This document shows, piece after piece, positions 23,380 to 33,604 of a stretch of 59,053 nt of DNA. The translations under genes were made by a program, and so were the position numbers. The notes below the pieces were generated by a model. It had not been told where the DNA came from and did not search any database. It saw only the letters and a program-made list of their open reading frames with translations. This stretch comes from Actinomycetota bacterium. Lineage in GTDB: Bacteria; Actinomycetota; Acidimicrobiia; Acidimicrobiales; AC-14. The stretch covers positions 1 to 59,053 of the forward strand of contig VAWU01000021.1 in NCBI GenBank assembly GCA_005888325.1, read 5' to 3'. Position 1 is the first letter of the stretch, and each line of letters starts with the position of its first letter.

Positions 23380-24375
23380 ATGGCGCTCACGCCGGACGCG
23401 GCTCTCGACCTGCTGCGTTCGCCGTTCGCCCTCGAGGACCTCGGCGGCTCCGAGGCGTTCGTCGTCGATGCGACCGGCGGGACCGTCGAGCTGGGCGCGG
23501 TGGCGGCGACCCTGCGGACGCTCCCCTGTGTGACGGTGGCCGTCGCTCCCGGACCATTGCCGGAACGAGCGCCGGCGTGGGTCGCGCCCTTCGACGTGGT
23601 GGTCACGGAGGACGAGGTCGACGATCTCACCGCAGCGGTCCGGCGCAGTCCCGTGGCTTCACTCGCGCTCGCGCAGCTCCTGCGCGTGGGCGAAGCCCTC
23701 GACGTGTGGAGGGGCCTGTTCGCCGAATCGACGGTGTACTCGATGTTGCAGGCCGGCCCCGAGTTCGCGCGCTGGCTGGCCGCACGCCCCGCGGGTCGCG
23801 CGCACTCGCAAGTCGAGCCGGCGCTGATCGTCTCCCGCGATGGCGCACGCGTCCATGTCACACTCAACCGCCCGACCGTGCACAACGCCTTCGGCGCCGC
23901 GATGCGCGACGAGCTCGTCGCGACCCTCCGCACCGTCGTCGCCGACCCCTCGGTCGCCGAGGTGCGCGTCGATGGCGCCGGACCCTCGTTCTGCAGTGGC
24001 GGCGACCTGGACGAGTTCGGCAGCTTGCCCGACCCGGCCACCGCCCACCTCGTGCGCATGACGCGCAGCCCGGCCTGGTGGCTCGCTCAGTGCGCGGGCC
24101 GCACGTCGGTCGCGCTGCACGGCGCGTGCATCGGGGCCGGCATCGAGCTGGCCGCGTTCGCCCGTGACGTGACCGCCACCGACGACGCGCACTTCCAACT
24201 GCCCGAGGTGGCCTTCGGCCTCGTGCCCGGCGCGGGCGGCACCGTCAGCCTGCCCCGGCGCATCGGCCGGCACCGCACGGCCTGGCTGGCGCTGTCCGGT
24301 CGCCGGATCGACGCCGCCACGGCCTTGGCGTGGGGCCTCGTCGACCGCGTCAGTGGAAGACCTCACCACCGTTGA
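23380..24375 (+). CDS. Enoyl-CoA hydratase/isomerase (crotonase) family protein
   Basis: The 331-residue protein is longer than the usual 260. The C-terminal crotonase fold starts near residue 150 (VHVTLNRPTVHNAFGAAMRDEL). It has the CoA/oxyanion segment VDGAGPSFCSGGDLDEFGS, the second oxyanion GACIGAGIELAAFARDV and the catalytic-region PEVAFGLVPGAGGTVSLPRRIG. The extra N-terminal 140 residues are not recognised. It is probably a CoA-thioester hydratase or isomerase of a degradation pathway, and it stands at the head of a group of SDR and epoxide-hydrolase genes. The end overlaps the convergent SDR gene by 26 bp. Confidence 0.82.
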   Translation: MALTPDAALDLLRSPFALEDLGGSEAFVVDATGGTVELGAVAATLRTLPCVTVAVAPGPLPERAPAWVAPFDVVVTEDEVDDLTAAVRRSPVASLALAQLLRVGEALDVWRGLFAESTVYSMLQAGPEFARWLAARPAGRAHSQVEPALIVSRDGARVHVTLNRPTVHNAFGAAMRDELVATLRTVVADPSVAEVRVDGAGPSFCSGGDLDEFGSLPDPATAHLVRMTRSPAWWLAQCAGRTSVALHGACIGAGIELAAFARDVTATDDAHFQLPEVAFGLVPGAGGTVSLPRRIGRHRTAWLALSGRRIDAATALAWGLVDRVSGRPHHR

Positions 24376-25126
24376 CGTCGAGGGCCTGTCCGGTCACCAC
24401 CGCGGCGAGGTCGGACACGAAGAAGACGACCGCGTTCGCGCAGTCGTCGTCGGGCGGGATCAGCCCGAGCGGGATGTCCTTGGCGACGGCGTCGTACTGC
24501 TCCTGCACCGAGGGCCCTTTCCTTGCCCGCCACTGGAACAATCCCTCCACCGAGGGGCCCCACATCCAGCCGGGCACCACCGAGTTGACCCGGATGCGGT
24601 GGGGCCCGAGCTCCTTCGCGAGGACCTGGGCAGCAGTCATCAGCGCGCCCTTGGACGCCGCGTAACCGCCCTGATGGGGAAGGATCTTGCGGATGACCAT
24701 GGAGTTGATGAAGACGATCGACCCGCCGCCCTGAGCCTTCATCGGGCCGATCACCTCCTTTGTCAGCTGCAGCGACCCGAACACGTTGACATCGAAGATG
24801 TGGCGCCACTTGTCGAGGTCGACGTCCTCGAACAGCTCGAACGCGTCCGGTACGAACGCGTTGTTCACGAGCGCGTCGACGCGGCCGAAGCGGTCCACCG
24901 CGGTCCCCACCAACCGCCGGCACTGCTCGACGTCGGTGATGTCGGTCGGGGCGAAGGCCACCTGACCACCGGCGCGGTCGATCTCGTCGGCAAGCTCCCG
25001 CAGGTAGGCCTCGGTGCGGGCGCCCATCACCACGCTCGCGCCCTCGCGCACCAGCGCGAGTGCGATCTCCTTGCCCAGGCCGGGGCCCACGCCGGACACA
25101 ACCGCGACCTTGTCCTGCAGCAGCAT
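24350..25126 (-). CDS. Short-chain dehydrogenase/reductase 1
   Basis: This 258-residue classical SDR has the nucleotide-binding GVGPGLG at residues 12-18, an Asp-type DITD adenine-ring motif, NNAF, the catalytic Ser in FINSMVI and YAASKGAL with Tyr and Lys. The end is GQALDVNGGEVFH. It is a close paralogue of the SDR encoded 11 bp upstream. AGGAG (GGAG, 5 nt) precedes ATG 25126. The NAD(P)-dependent alcohol/ketone substrate is unknown; the neighbourhood suggests steroid-like or xenobiotic catabolism. Confidence 0.87.
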   Translation of the reverse strand: MLLQDKVAVVSGVGPGLGKEIALALVREGASVVMGARTEAYLRELADEIDRAGGQVAFAPTDITDVEQCRRLVGTAVDRFGRVDALVNNAFVPDAFELFEDVDLDKWRHIFDVNVFGSLQLTKEVIGPMKAQGGGSIVFINSMVIRKILPHQGGYAASKGALMTAAQVLAKELGPHRIRVNSVVPGWMWGPSVEGLFQWRARKGPSVQEQYDAVAKDIPLGLIPPDDDCANAVVFFVSDLAAVVTGQALDVNGGEVFH

Positions 25127-25137
25127 CTGGTCTCCTG

Positions 25138-25914
25138 TCAACTGAATGTCCGGCCGCAGTTCACATCGAGCGTCTGGCCGGTGATGACGCGCGACAGGTC
25201 GGACGCGAAGAAGAGGACGACACGTGCGATCTCCTCCGATGTGGCGATGTGGTTCAGCGCGGTCGTAGCCGCGATCTCGTCGTAGACAGCCTGGGCGGTG
25301 ACGCCGCGCCGCTCGGCCAGGAACTCGAAGTAGTGCTGCAACGACCGGCCCCAGATGTGGCCCGGGGCGACGCAGTTGACCCTGATCGCGTGCGCGCCGA
25401 GCTCGCGTGCCATGGCCTGCGCGGCCGACGTGAGCGACCGCTTCGATGCCGCGTAGCCGCCCAGCACGGGGTTCACCATGTGGATCGACAAGGTGGTGAT
25501 CATGACGATCGACCCGCCACCCCCCGCCCTCATGTGGGGCACGGCCGCCTGCGAGAGCCGCAAGGTGCCGAACACGTTGACCTCGAACGGAAGGCGCCAA
25601 CGCTCGACGTCGAAGCCGTCGAACCGGCGCCAGTCCTCCTCGGCGAAGGCGTTGTTCACCAGCACGTCGACGCGCCCGAGACCGCTCGCCGCGTCGACCA
25701 GCCGCCGGCACTGGTCGGGGTCGGTGATGTCGGTGGGGACGCACCGCACCTGTCGACCCAGCGCTTCGACCTGCTCCCCAACCGCCTCCAGCGCGGACGA
25801 GGTGCGCGCGCCCAGCACCAGGTCGGCGCCCGCGCCGGCCAGCGCGAGCGAGATGTCGCGGCCCATGCCGGGGCCGACCCCGGAGACGACGGCGACGCGT
25901 CCTTCGAGCAGCAT
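25138..25914 (-). CDS. Short-chain dehydrogenase/reductase 2
   Basis: This 258-residue classical SDR is arranged like its downstream neighbour: GVGPGMG near residues 12-18, PTDITDPDQCRRLV, NNAF, TTLSIHMV and YAASKRSL, ending GQTLDVNCGRTFS. In the paralogue a serine stands in the catalytic Ser block (INSMVI); here the block reads MITTLSI, with the Ser displaced by two. The two genes look like a tandem duplication that has since diverged and are probably one transcript. The substrate is unknown. Confidence 0.87.
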   Translation of the reverse strand: MLLEGRVAVVSGVGPGMGRDISLALAGAGADLVLGARTSSALEAVGEQVEALGRQVRCVPTDITDPDQCRRLVDAASGLGRVDVLVNNAFAEEDWRRFDGFDVERWRLPFEVNVFGTLRLSQAAVPHMRAGGGGSIVMITTLSIHMVNPVLGGYAASKRSLTSAAQAMARELGAHAIRVNCVAPGHIWGRSLQHYFEFLAERRGVTAQAVYDEIAATTALNHIATSEEIARVVLFFASDLSRVITGQTLDVNCGRTFS

Positions 25915-25964
25915 GGGGCGAGGTTAGGGCGTCGGAGGCGGCGGAGCCGGAGGGCGTCGTCGGC

Positions 25965-25970
25965 TACCTT
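25965..25970 (+). promoter_or_regulatory. -10 box TACCTT
   Basis: TACCTT ends 6 nt before GTG 25977; likely leaderless. Confidence 0.45.
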
Positions 25971-25976
25971 CCCGCG

Positions 25977-26684
25977 GTGGCCAACCCGAAGATCTACATC
26001 CACGAGCTCATCGAGATCACCGGCCAGAACCGCGCCCGCTACATGCACCACATGACAGCCAACTGGGGCCCAATCGGACGCGAGGAGAGGAACCTGCTGT
26101 GCGTCGGCGTCTGGGCGACGGTCGGCAGCACCGAACGCTGGCCCGAGACGGTGAACCTCTGGGAGATCGACGGCTGGTCGGGCCTCGCCGCCAACTTCCG
26201 CCACGAGTTCAGCCACCCCACCCTGCAGGACCCCGCGCTCGCGAAGTGGTGGGCGGAGGCGGCGGCGTACCGTCGGGGCGGCTACGACCGGGTGCTCGTG
26301 CCCGCGCCGTACGCGCCGACGCTGGAAGAAGCCTTGGCCCAGGGCATCGGCGGCGAGGTCTACTACCACGAGCTGGTGTCGATCGCGCCGGGCCGGGCGC
26401 GCGACTACCTCTCGGCGCTCGAGCAGGAATGGCTGCCGGTCGCCCGTCGCATCGGGTTGCGACTGGTGGGCGCGTACCGCACCGCGATGGTGAACGACTC
26501 CGAGGCGGTCGTGATCTGGGCGATCGACACGTGGGAGGCGTGGGCGGCCGCGCAGGAGGCGTTCGACGACGACCCCGAGGTGGCACGCTGGCACCAGCGC
26601 GGGCAGGGCCTCGTCCTCGATTGGCGCGGGAAGCTCCTGGTCGACTCGCCGCTCAACCCGTTGAAGACCGGGAAGATCCTCTAG
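25977..26684 (+). CDS. NIPSNAP/EthD-like two-domain protein
   Basis: This 235-residue protein has an internal repeat. The first half has YIHELIEITGQNRARYMHHM and VNLWEIDGWSGLAANF. The second half repeats it as YYHELVSIAPGRARDYLSAL and VIWAIDTWEAWAAAQEAF. These are ferredoxin-like dimeric alpha/beta-barrel units as in NIPSNAP or EthD proteins, fused as a pseudo-dimer. Such proteins often accompany catabolic enzymes and bind hydrophobic compounds, but no activity can be assigned. The GTG start follows a -10 box by 6 nt. Confidence 0.65.
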   Translation: MANPKIYIHELIEITGQNRARYMHHMTANWGPIGREERNLLCVGVWATVGSTERWPETVNLWEIDGWSGLAANFRHEFSHPTLQDPALAKWWAEAAAYRRGGYDRVLVPAPYAPTLEEALAQGIGGEVYYHELVSIAPGRARDYLSALEQEWLPVARRIGLRLVGAYRTAMVNDSEAVVIWAIDTWEAWAAAQEAFDDDPEVARWHQRGQGLVLDWRGKLLVDSPLNPLKTGKIL

Positions 26685-26696
26685 CTGTCGTGCCCG

Positions 26697-27149
26697 CTAC
26701 AGCGGGTTCTGCCGCAGATGGTGGCTGAGGTCGCCCACCAGGTCGGAGAAGATGAGGCGGTCGGTGAACCGCCACTCGCCGTCGACCTCCGCGAAAGCGT
26801 CGTGGTAGCGACCGGCGATGATCACCTGCAACGGAAGATCGGGCCGGGCCTGCAGCACGCTGTAGTACGACCGCGAGACTGCAGTCCGTCCGCGATCGTC
26901 CACCTCGACCACCACGTTCGTCGTCACGTGCTTCGTGCAGGGGACACCGTCGTAGGTGATCACCATGTGCTCGAACTGCTCGCGCACCTGGTCGGCGCCG
27001 GTGCGCGTGTACACCTCGGTGCCGACCACCGCTCGGAAGGTGGCGTGCTCGAAGAGTCGGGCCACCGCCGCGTATGCGCCCTCGTCGACCAGCTCCGCGT
27101 AACGAAAGACGAGCTTGGTGACAGCGTCCCGGTCGTCGTGTCCCGTCAT
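26697..27149 (-). CDS. SnoaL-like (NTF2-fold) protein
   Basis: The 150-residue cone-shaped NTF2-like protein opens with VTKLVFRYAELVDEGAYAAVARLF, a typical first helix pair of SnoaL_4 members. Strands RTGADQVREQFEHMV, HVTTNVVVEV and SRSYYSVLQ follow, ending WRFTDRLIFSDLVGDLSHHL. Relatives include steroid isomerases, ring-hydroxylating dioxygenase beta-like folds and dehydratases. The start overlaps the stop of the epoxide hydrolase gene (ATGA), so the two are translationally coupled and probably share a pathway. Confidence 0.8.
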   Translation of the reverse strand: MTGHDDRDAVTKLVFRYAELVDEGAYAAVARLFEHATFRAVVGTEVYTRTGADQVREQFEHMVITYDGVPCTKHVTTNVVVEVDDRGRTAVSRSYYSVLQARPDLPLQVIIAGRYHDAFAEVDGEWRFTDRLIFSDLVGDLSHHLRQNPL

Positions 27150-28300
27150 CGCAACGAGCCGAAGAACGCGCGCACGTCGTCGACGAGGAGCTCGGGCTCC
27201 TCCATGGCGGCGAAGTGGCCGCCCGCCGGCATCTCCGTCCAGTGGGTGACGTTGTAACGGGTCTCCGCCCAGCTGCGGGGCGGCCGGGTGATCTCGCGCG
27301 GGAAGACGGCGCACCCGGTCGGGATCTCGACTCGGGGATCGCCTCCCAGCCCGAAGCGCCCGGACTTCATCGTTTCGTAGTAGAGGCGTCCGGCCGAGTG
27401 CCCGGTGGCCGTCACCCAGTAGAGCATGAGGTTGGTGAGCAGCTCGTCCTTGGTGAACCTGCGTTCGATGTCGCCGTCGCAGTCGCTCCACGCGCGGAAC
27501 TTCTCGACGATCCACGCGGCCAGGCCGACGGGTGAGTCGTCGAGCGCGTACCCGATGGTCTGGGGTCGCGTTCCCTGGATCTGCGCGTAGGCGGAGCCCT
27601 CCTTCAGGTGACGGTCGACATCGCTCAGCGCGGCCAACTGGCGATCGGTGAGCTGCGATAGATCGTCGCCCGGGGGTGGGCCCGCGATCACGAGGTTGAC
27701 GTGGATGCCACACACGTGGGCGGGGTCGAGGAGCGCGAGCTGGGTCGAGACCATCGCGCCCCAGTCGCCCCCTTGCGCGCCGTAACGGTCGTAGCCCAAA
27801 CGGGCCATGAGCTCCGCGAACGCCGATGCGATGCGCCGGGTGTCCCATCCCCTCTCGTGCGTGGGCCCGGAGAAGCCGTAGCCCGGGAGCGAGGGGCAGA
27901 CGACGTGGAACGCGGCCGCCCGATCGCCGCCGTGCGACGCAGGGTCGCGCAAGGGGCCGATGATCTTGGTGAACTCGGCGATCGAGCCGGGCCACCCGTG
28001 GGTCACGACGAGCGGCAGCGCGTCGGGCTCGGGTGAGCGGGCATGGACGAAGTGGATGCGCTGGCCGTCGATCGTCGTGGTGGACTGTGGGAAGCGGTTG
28101 AGCTCCGCCTCGGCCCGCCGCCAGTCGTAGTCGTCGCGCCAGTAGCGGCACAGCTCCTGCAGGTAGTCGCGCTCGGTGCCGTAGTCCCAATCCGCCCCGT
28201 CGATCTGGGCCGGGAAGCGGGCGTGGGTCAGCCGCGCCCGCAGGTCGTCGAGCACGGACTGCGGCACGTCGATGGTGAAGGGATGAATGTCGTCGTCCAC
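27146..28300 (-). CDS. Epoxide hydrolase, EHN-domain alpha/beta-hydrolase
   Basis: The product (384 residues from GTG 28300; 390 from GTG 28318) begins with the epoxide-hydrolase N-terminal lid (VPQSVLDDLRARLTHARFP). The alpha/beta-hydrolase core follows, with the oxyanion motif HGWPGS, nucleophile Asp in GAQGGDWGA and catalytic His in MPAGGHFAAMEEP. It should open epoxides to diols. GTG 28300 is preferred because 28318 would leave only 2 bp to the divergent SDR start. It is coupled to the SnoaL-like gene by an ATGA overlap. Confidence 0.88.
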   Translation of the reverse strand: MDDDIHPFTIDVPQSVLDDLRARLTHARFPAQIDGADWDYGTERDYLQELCRYWRDDYDWRRAEAELNRFPQSTTTIDGQRIHFVHARSPEPDALPLVVTHGWPGSIAEFTKIIGPLRDPASHGGDRAAAFHVVCPSLPGYGFSGPTHERGWDTRRIASAFAELMARLGYDRYGAQGGDWGAMVSTQLALLDPAHVCGIHVNLVIAGPPPGDDLSQLTDRQLAALSDVDRHLKEGSAYAQIQGTRPQTIGYALDDSPVGLAAWIVEKFRAWSDCDGDIERRFTKDELLTNLMLYWVTATGHSAGRLYYETMKSGRFGLGGDPRVEIPTGCAVFPREITRPPRSWAETRYNVTHWTEMPAGGHFAAMEEPELLVDDVRAFFGSLR

Positions 28301-28320
28301 GGCGTCATACTGACGCACCC

Positions 28321-29166
28321 GTGGAGCCCAAGGTCGCCCTCGTCACCGGGGCCAGCCGAGGCATCGGCAAGGCCACAGCCGTGCAGCTGGCCGCGGCCGG
28401 CTTCGACGTTGCCGTCGCGGCGCGCACCCGGCGTGAGGGTGACGCGCGCGACGACGAGCACGGCGGCCGCGTCATCCCCGGCAGCCTCGAGGCCACGGCG
28501 CTGCTGATCGAGCAGTCGGGCCGGCGCGCCCTCGAGGTCACCATGGACCTCCTCGACCGACCGTCGCTCGAACGCGGGGTGGCGCGGGTGCTCGACGAAT
28601 GGGGCCACATCGATGTGCTCGTGAACAACGCGGTGCACACCGGCGCCGGCAGCATGGACCATTTCCTCGACCTGTCGGTCGCGCTGCTCGAGACCAAGCT
28701 CGAGGCCAACGTTGTCGCCCAGTTCGTGCTGGCGAAGCTCGTGGTTCCCCCGATGCTCGAGCGGGGCGACGGCACGATCGTCAACATCACCTCGGCGGTC
28801 GCCACCGCCGACCCACCCGCGCCGGCTGGGCAAGGAGGCTGGGGCATGGGCTACGCGATGTCGAAGGGCGCGTTCCACCGCATGGCGGGGGTCCTCGCCG
28901 TCGAGCTGGGCCCGCGCGGCATCCGTGCGTTCAACGTCGAGCCCGGCTACGTGCTCACCGAGCGCATGGCGGTCAACCAGGCCGAGCTCGGTTTCGAAGG
29001 CGTGTACCGCGGGGCCCCACCGTCGGTGCCCGCCGCGGTCGTCACGTGGCTGGCGACCGCGCCCGCCGACGAAGCACGCGCGCTGAACGGCACGACAGTG
29101 AGCGCGCAGCGCTTCGCGCTCGAGCGGGGCCTGCACCCGGACTGGCGAACGAGACCCGCCGGGTAG
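28321..29166 (+). CDS. Short-chain dehydrogenase/reductase 3
   Basis: The 281-residue SDR has the TGASRGIG nucleotide motif at residues 9-16, NNAVHTGAG, catalytic Ser in NITSAVAT and YAMSKGAFHRMAG. The NADP-preferring pattern is suggested by Arg residues after beta-2 (AARTRREGDARD). The GTG start lies immediately beside the divergent epoxide hydrolase start, so the two promoters overlap. It is convergent with the VOC gene at 29169 (2 bp gap). The substrate is unknown. Confidence 0.85.
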   Translation: MEPKVALVTGASRGIGKATAVQLAAAGFDVAVAARTRREGDARDDEHGGRVIPGSLEATALLIEQSGRRALEVTMDLLDRPSLERGVARVLDEWGHIDVLVNNAVHTGAGSMDHFLDLSVALLETKLEANVVAQFVLAKLVVPPMLERGDGTIVNITSAVATADPPAPAGQGGWGMGYAMSKGAFHRMAGVLAVELGPRGIRAFNVEPGYVLTERMAVNQAELGFEGVYRGAPPSVPAAVVTWLATAPADEARALNGTTVSAQRFALERGLHPDWRTRPAG

Positions 29167-29168
29167 CG

Positions 29169-29558
29169 CTACGCGTCGTCCTCGCAGACGCAGAACTCGT
29201 TGCCCAAGATGTCGTTCATCACCTGCCAGTGGCAGCCGCACTCGTCGAACGGGGTGCCGAGCGGACGAGCCCCGATGGCCTCGAGCCGGGCCACCTCGGG
29301 GCCCATGGCGCGGACGTGCAGGTCGAGATGGAGGCGGTTCTTGCCCGCCTTCGCCTCCGGCACCTGCTGCAGCACGAGACGAGGGGCCGGCCCCGAGCGC
29401 GGCCCCAGCACCACGTACTGCGCCTCGGCGAAGAGCCGGTCGTACCCGAGCGCGGCGCCCCAGAACTCGGCCTGACGCTCGACATCGCCGCAGTCGAGCG
29501 CGACAGAGATCCTCGGCTCGCTCAGCGGTGCACCACCCTCGTGCCTCGGTTGCCGCAC
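29169..29558 (-). CDS. VOC family (glyoxalase-like) protein
   Basis: The domain reads RISVALDCGDVERQAEFWGAALGYD, then RLHLDLHVRAMGPEVARLEAIGA and WQVMNDILGNEFCVCED, giving a complete VOC fold of about 118 residues. No ATG is available at the natural start. GTG 29558 gives 129 residues, while CTG 29525 (followed by SEPRIS) would fit the domain edge better. In the last strand the usual DPxGNEF is DILGNEF. It is probably a metal-dependent or ligand-binding small protein of unknown substrate, next to the PFK gene. Confidence 0.75.
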   Translation of the reverse strand: MRQPRHEGGAPLSEPRISVALDCGDVERQAEFWGAALGYDRLFAEAQYVVLGPRSGPAPRLVLQQVPEAKAGKNRLHLDLHVRAMGPEVARLEAIGARPLGTPFDECGCHWQVMNDILGNEFCVCEDDA

Positions 29559-29607
29559 CGCCGTGTGCTCATGGAGCTGCGCGCCTCCGCTTCGCTTCGG
29601 TGCTCGC

Positions 29608-30639
29608 TCAGCGGAAGAACACCTCGGCCACGCCGTGGAGCAGCTCGGGGTCGACGGTCTTGAGCTCGAGGACGGCCTCGGCGAGCGGCACCCGCACGAT
29701 CCGGTCGGCCCGCAGCGCCACCATCTGCCCGAAGGAGCCGTCGTGCACCGCGTCGATGGCGGCCACACCGAACCGGGTGGCCAGAACCCGGTCGAAGGCG
29801 GTCGGTGTGCCGCCCCGCTGGACGTGGCCCAGGATCGTCACCCTCGACTCGAAGCCGGTGCGCTTCTCGATCTCCTCCGCGAGCAGGTTGCCGATGCCGC
29901 CGAGGCGAACATGACCGAACTGGTCGACCTCGCCGGACTGCACCGCCATCGTGCCCTCCTTGGGCACCGCACCCTCGGCCACGACCACGATCGACGCGAA
30001 GCGGCCCTTCTCGTGGCGCCGCTTGAGGTCGTCGCACACTCGCTCGATGTCGAACGGCTCCTCGGGAACGAGGATCTCGGCCGCCCCGCCCGCGATGCCG
30101 GCATAGGTGGCGATCCAGCCCGCGTGCCTTCCCATCACCTCGCACACGATCACCCGATCGTGCGACTCGGCCGTGGTGTGGAGCCGGTCGATGGCGTCGG
30201 TCGCGATCTGCACGGCGGTGTGGAACCCGAAGGTGACCTCAGTGGCCGAGAGGTCGTTGTCGATCGTCTTCGGAACGCCGACGACGCTCACCCCTTCGGC
30301 CGACAGCTTGTGGGCCACACCGAGCGTGTCCTCGCCGCCGATGACCACGAGCGCGTCGACGCGCTGCTCGCGCAGGGTCGCCATCGCCTGGTCGACTCCG
30401 CCCTCGACCTTGTACGGGTTGGTGCGCGAGGTGCCGAGGATGGTGCCACCCCTCGGCAGGATGCCGCGGCAGCGCTCGACGTCGAGGGGTATCGTCGCCC
30501 CCTTTATCACGCCTCGCCACCCGTCGGCGAAGCCGACCAGCTCGTCGCCGTAGTGACCCTCGCCCCGCCGCACCACCGCCCGGATGACCGCGTTGAGCCC
30601 CGGGCAGTCGCCCCCACCGGTGAGCAGTCCCACTCGCAT
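29608..30639 (-). CDS. pfkA: 6-phosphofructokinase, PPi-type residues
   Basis: This 343-residue group-A PFK phosphorylates fructose 6-phosphate to fructose 1,6-bisphosphate. It starts at ATG 30639 (MRVGLLTGGGDCPGLN); an upstream GTG at 30660 adds seven residues. GGEDTLG places Asp at position 104, and PKTIDND places Lys at position 124 and the catalytic Asp at 127. Asp104 and Lys124 are the residues linked to pyrophosphate use, whereas ATP enzymes have Gly at 104. GRHAGW and GHVQRGG are the substrate loops. PPi dependence is therefore predicted, with glycolytic and gluconeogenic reversibility. Confidence 0.88.
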   Translation of the reverse strand: MRVGLLTGGGDCPGLNAVIRAVVRRGEGHYGDELVGFADGWRGVIKGATIPLDVERCRGILPRGGTILGTSRTNPYKVEGGVDQAMATLREQRVDALVVIGGEDTLGVAHKLSAEGVSVVGVPKTIDNDLSATEVTFGFHTAVQIATDAIDRLHTTAESHDRVIVCEVMGRHAGWIATYAGIAGGAAEILVPEEPFDIERVCDDLKRRHEKGRFASIVVVAEGAVPKEGTMAVQSGEVDQFGHVRLGGIGNLLAEEIEKRTGFESRVTILGHVQRGGTPTAFDRVLATRFGVAAIDAVHDGSFGQMVALRADRIVRVPLAEAVLELKTVDPELLHGVAEVFFR

Positions 30640-30692
30640 GTCGTGCACCCCCTGGGTCAACCCGGCCGTCGTCAGCGCCGATCACGTTAGCG

Positions 30693-31712
30693 ATGCGCTG
30701 TGTCGTCGCGGGGCGGTGCCCCCTCGCCCGCCTTGTCTGCGTGAGCGCGCTGTCCCTCATGGTGCTCTCCCTTCTGGCGCTGTCCGTTGTGATCGTCAGC
30801 GACGGCGCGGGCTGGGCCGCGCCCGCGCCGGCGACCGTCCTCCAGGCCCGCCGCGGCGCGCTCATCGCCCGCATCGCCGAGCTGACCGATCGGGCGGAAC
30901 GGAACCAGGCGGCCGTGGTCGTCGCCCAACAGCGGCGCGGCCGCACCGACGCCCGCCTGGCCGACGCCCGCCACGCCACCCGCGACCGGGCCGTCTACGC
31001 CTACATGCACGGTCTCGGCCGCAGCGCGGAGGCGCTCGGCCGGCCCAACGTGTACCTCGAGCTGTCGTTCCGGCGCGATCGCCGCGCCATCGACGCGTTA
31101 CGGGCGGCACGGGCGGCCGACGAGGGAGCCGGCCGGCGAGCCGATGCGGCGCGCGACGCGTCGAGAGCCGCGCTCGGCGAGCTCGATCGAGTGCGGGGTG
31201 AGCTGGAGGCGACGATCGCGCTGCGGGACCAGATGGACGCCGCCGACCGGGCGGCGATGCAGGCGGCTGCGTCCCGCCGCGCCGCGGCCACCGCGCTCCA
31301 GGCCGCACGCTCGGGTGTCGGTCGTCCGGCTGCCGACCACGTGCACGCCACGCGGTCCCAGCAGGAGCTGATGGCCCGGTTCCCATTCGGACCGCGGGAC
31401 GGCGTCCCTGCCGGCCTCCACCCGACCGGTGAGGTGATCGAGGGTACGGCCTCCTGGTACGGCCCGGGCTTCGACGGCCGCCCGACCGCGAGCGGTGCCA
31501 TCTACGACATGGAGGGCTGGACGTGCGCGCACCGGACGTTGCCGTTCGGCACCTTGCTGCTGGTCTCCGCACACGGGCGCCAGGTCCTCGTCACGGTCAA
31601 CGACCGCGGCCCGTACCACGCGGACTGGGTGCTCGACCTAAGCCACGCGGCAGCGATGGCGCTGGGGAACCCGCTCGGCCCGGTGCACGCGGAGGTGCTC
31701 GTGCCCACCTGA
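30693..31712 (+). CDS. Coiled-coil RlpA-like cell-wall protein
   Basis: The 339-residue exported protein has an N-terminal hydrophobic signal/anchor (residues about 10-35), then a long coiled coil (about 45-220) like peptidoglycan-hydrolase regulators. The C-terminal double-psi beta barrel of the RlpA type spans about 245-335: GTASWYGPGFDGRPTASGA, FGTLLLV, VTVNDRGPY with the catalytic-type Asp, and VLDLSHAAAMALG. RlpA proteins are septal lytic transglycosylases acting on denuded glycan. The coiled coil might place it at the divisome. It is divergent from the PFK gene with 53 bp between. Confidence 0.78.
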   Translation: MRCVVAGRCPLARLVCVSALSLMVLSLLALSVVIVSDGAGWAAPAPATVLQARRGALIARIAELTDRAERNQAAVVVAQQRRGRTDARLADARHATRDRAVYAYMHGLGRSAEALGRPNVYLELSFRRDRRAIDALRAARAADEGAGRRADAARDASRAALGELDRVRGELEATIALRDQMDAADRAAMQAAASRRAAATALQAARSGVGRPAADHVHATRSQQELMARFPFGPRDGVPAGLHPTGEVIEGTASWYGPGFDGRPTASGAIYDMEGWTCAHRTLPFGTLLLVSAHGRQVLVTVNDRGPYHADWVLDLSHAAAMALGNPLGPVHAEVLVPT

Positions 31713-31741
31713 CCCCTGGACACGAGCGACGCGAGAGAGTC

Positions 31742-32068
31742 ATGGTCGTGGCGGAGAAGCTGACAGTACCGGTGGCCCGCACGTGGTTCGTCGACGAGCG
31801 CACGCCCGTCCGACGCATGCAGGTCACCCGTCATCCCGATCGCGGTCTGGTCGTTCTCAGCCTCTGGCAGACCGACCAGTGCACGGGCACCTTCCGGTTG
31901 GCCGTGCGTGACGCGCCCGGGCTCGTGCACGCGCTCGTCGACGGCTTGGCCGCGGCGCTGCCCGACCGCGAACCGGCGCCGCCGCGACCGTCGTGGCTCG
32001 ATCGCGCCCGTGCCCGGCTGAGGCGCGGCGGCGCGGACGTGATCGACCTCTTCGACCACGCTCGATGA
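31742..32068 (+). CDS. Small soluble protein, function unknown
   Basis: The 108-residue product from ATG 31742 is not one I recognise. Its first two thirds look like a beta-rich fold (RMQVTRHPDRGLVVLSLWQ, CTGTFRLAVRDAPGLVHALVDGLAAAL). A basic linker and DVIDLFDHAR end follow. GAGAG just before the ATG may be a weak ribosome site. It lies 29 bp after the RlpA-like gene and may be cotranscribed. Confidence 0.55.
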   Translation: MVVAEKLTVPVARTWFVDERTPVRRMQVTRHPDRGLVVLSLWQTDQCTGTFRLAVRDAPGLVHALVDGLAAALPDREPAPPRPSWLDRARARLRRGGADVIDLFDHAR

Positions 32069-32131
32069 CGGCGCCTTGCTGACGGCGCCTCGCTGATCAG
32101 CGGTCCCCGCGCAGTAGCCTCGCAGCCCAGC

Positions 32132-33604
<1,473 letters not shown>

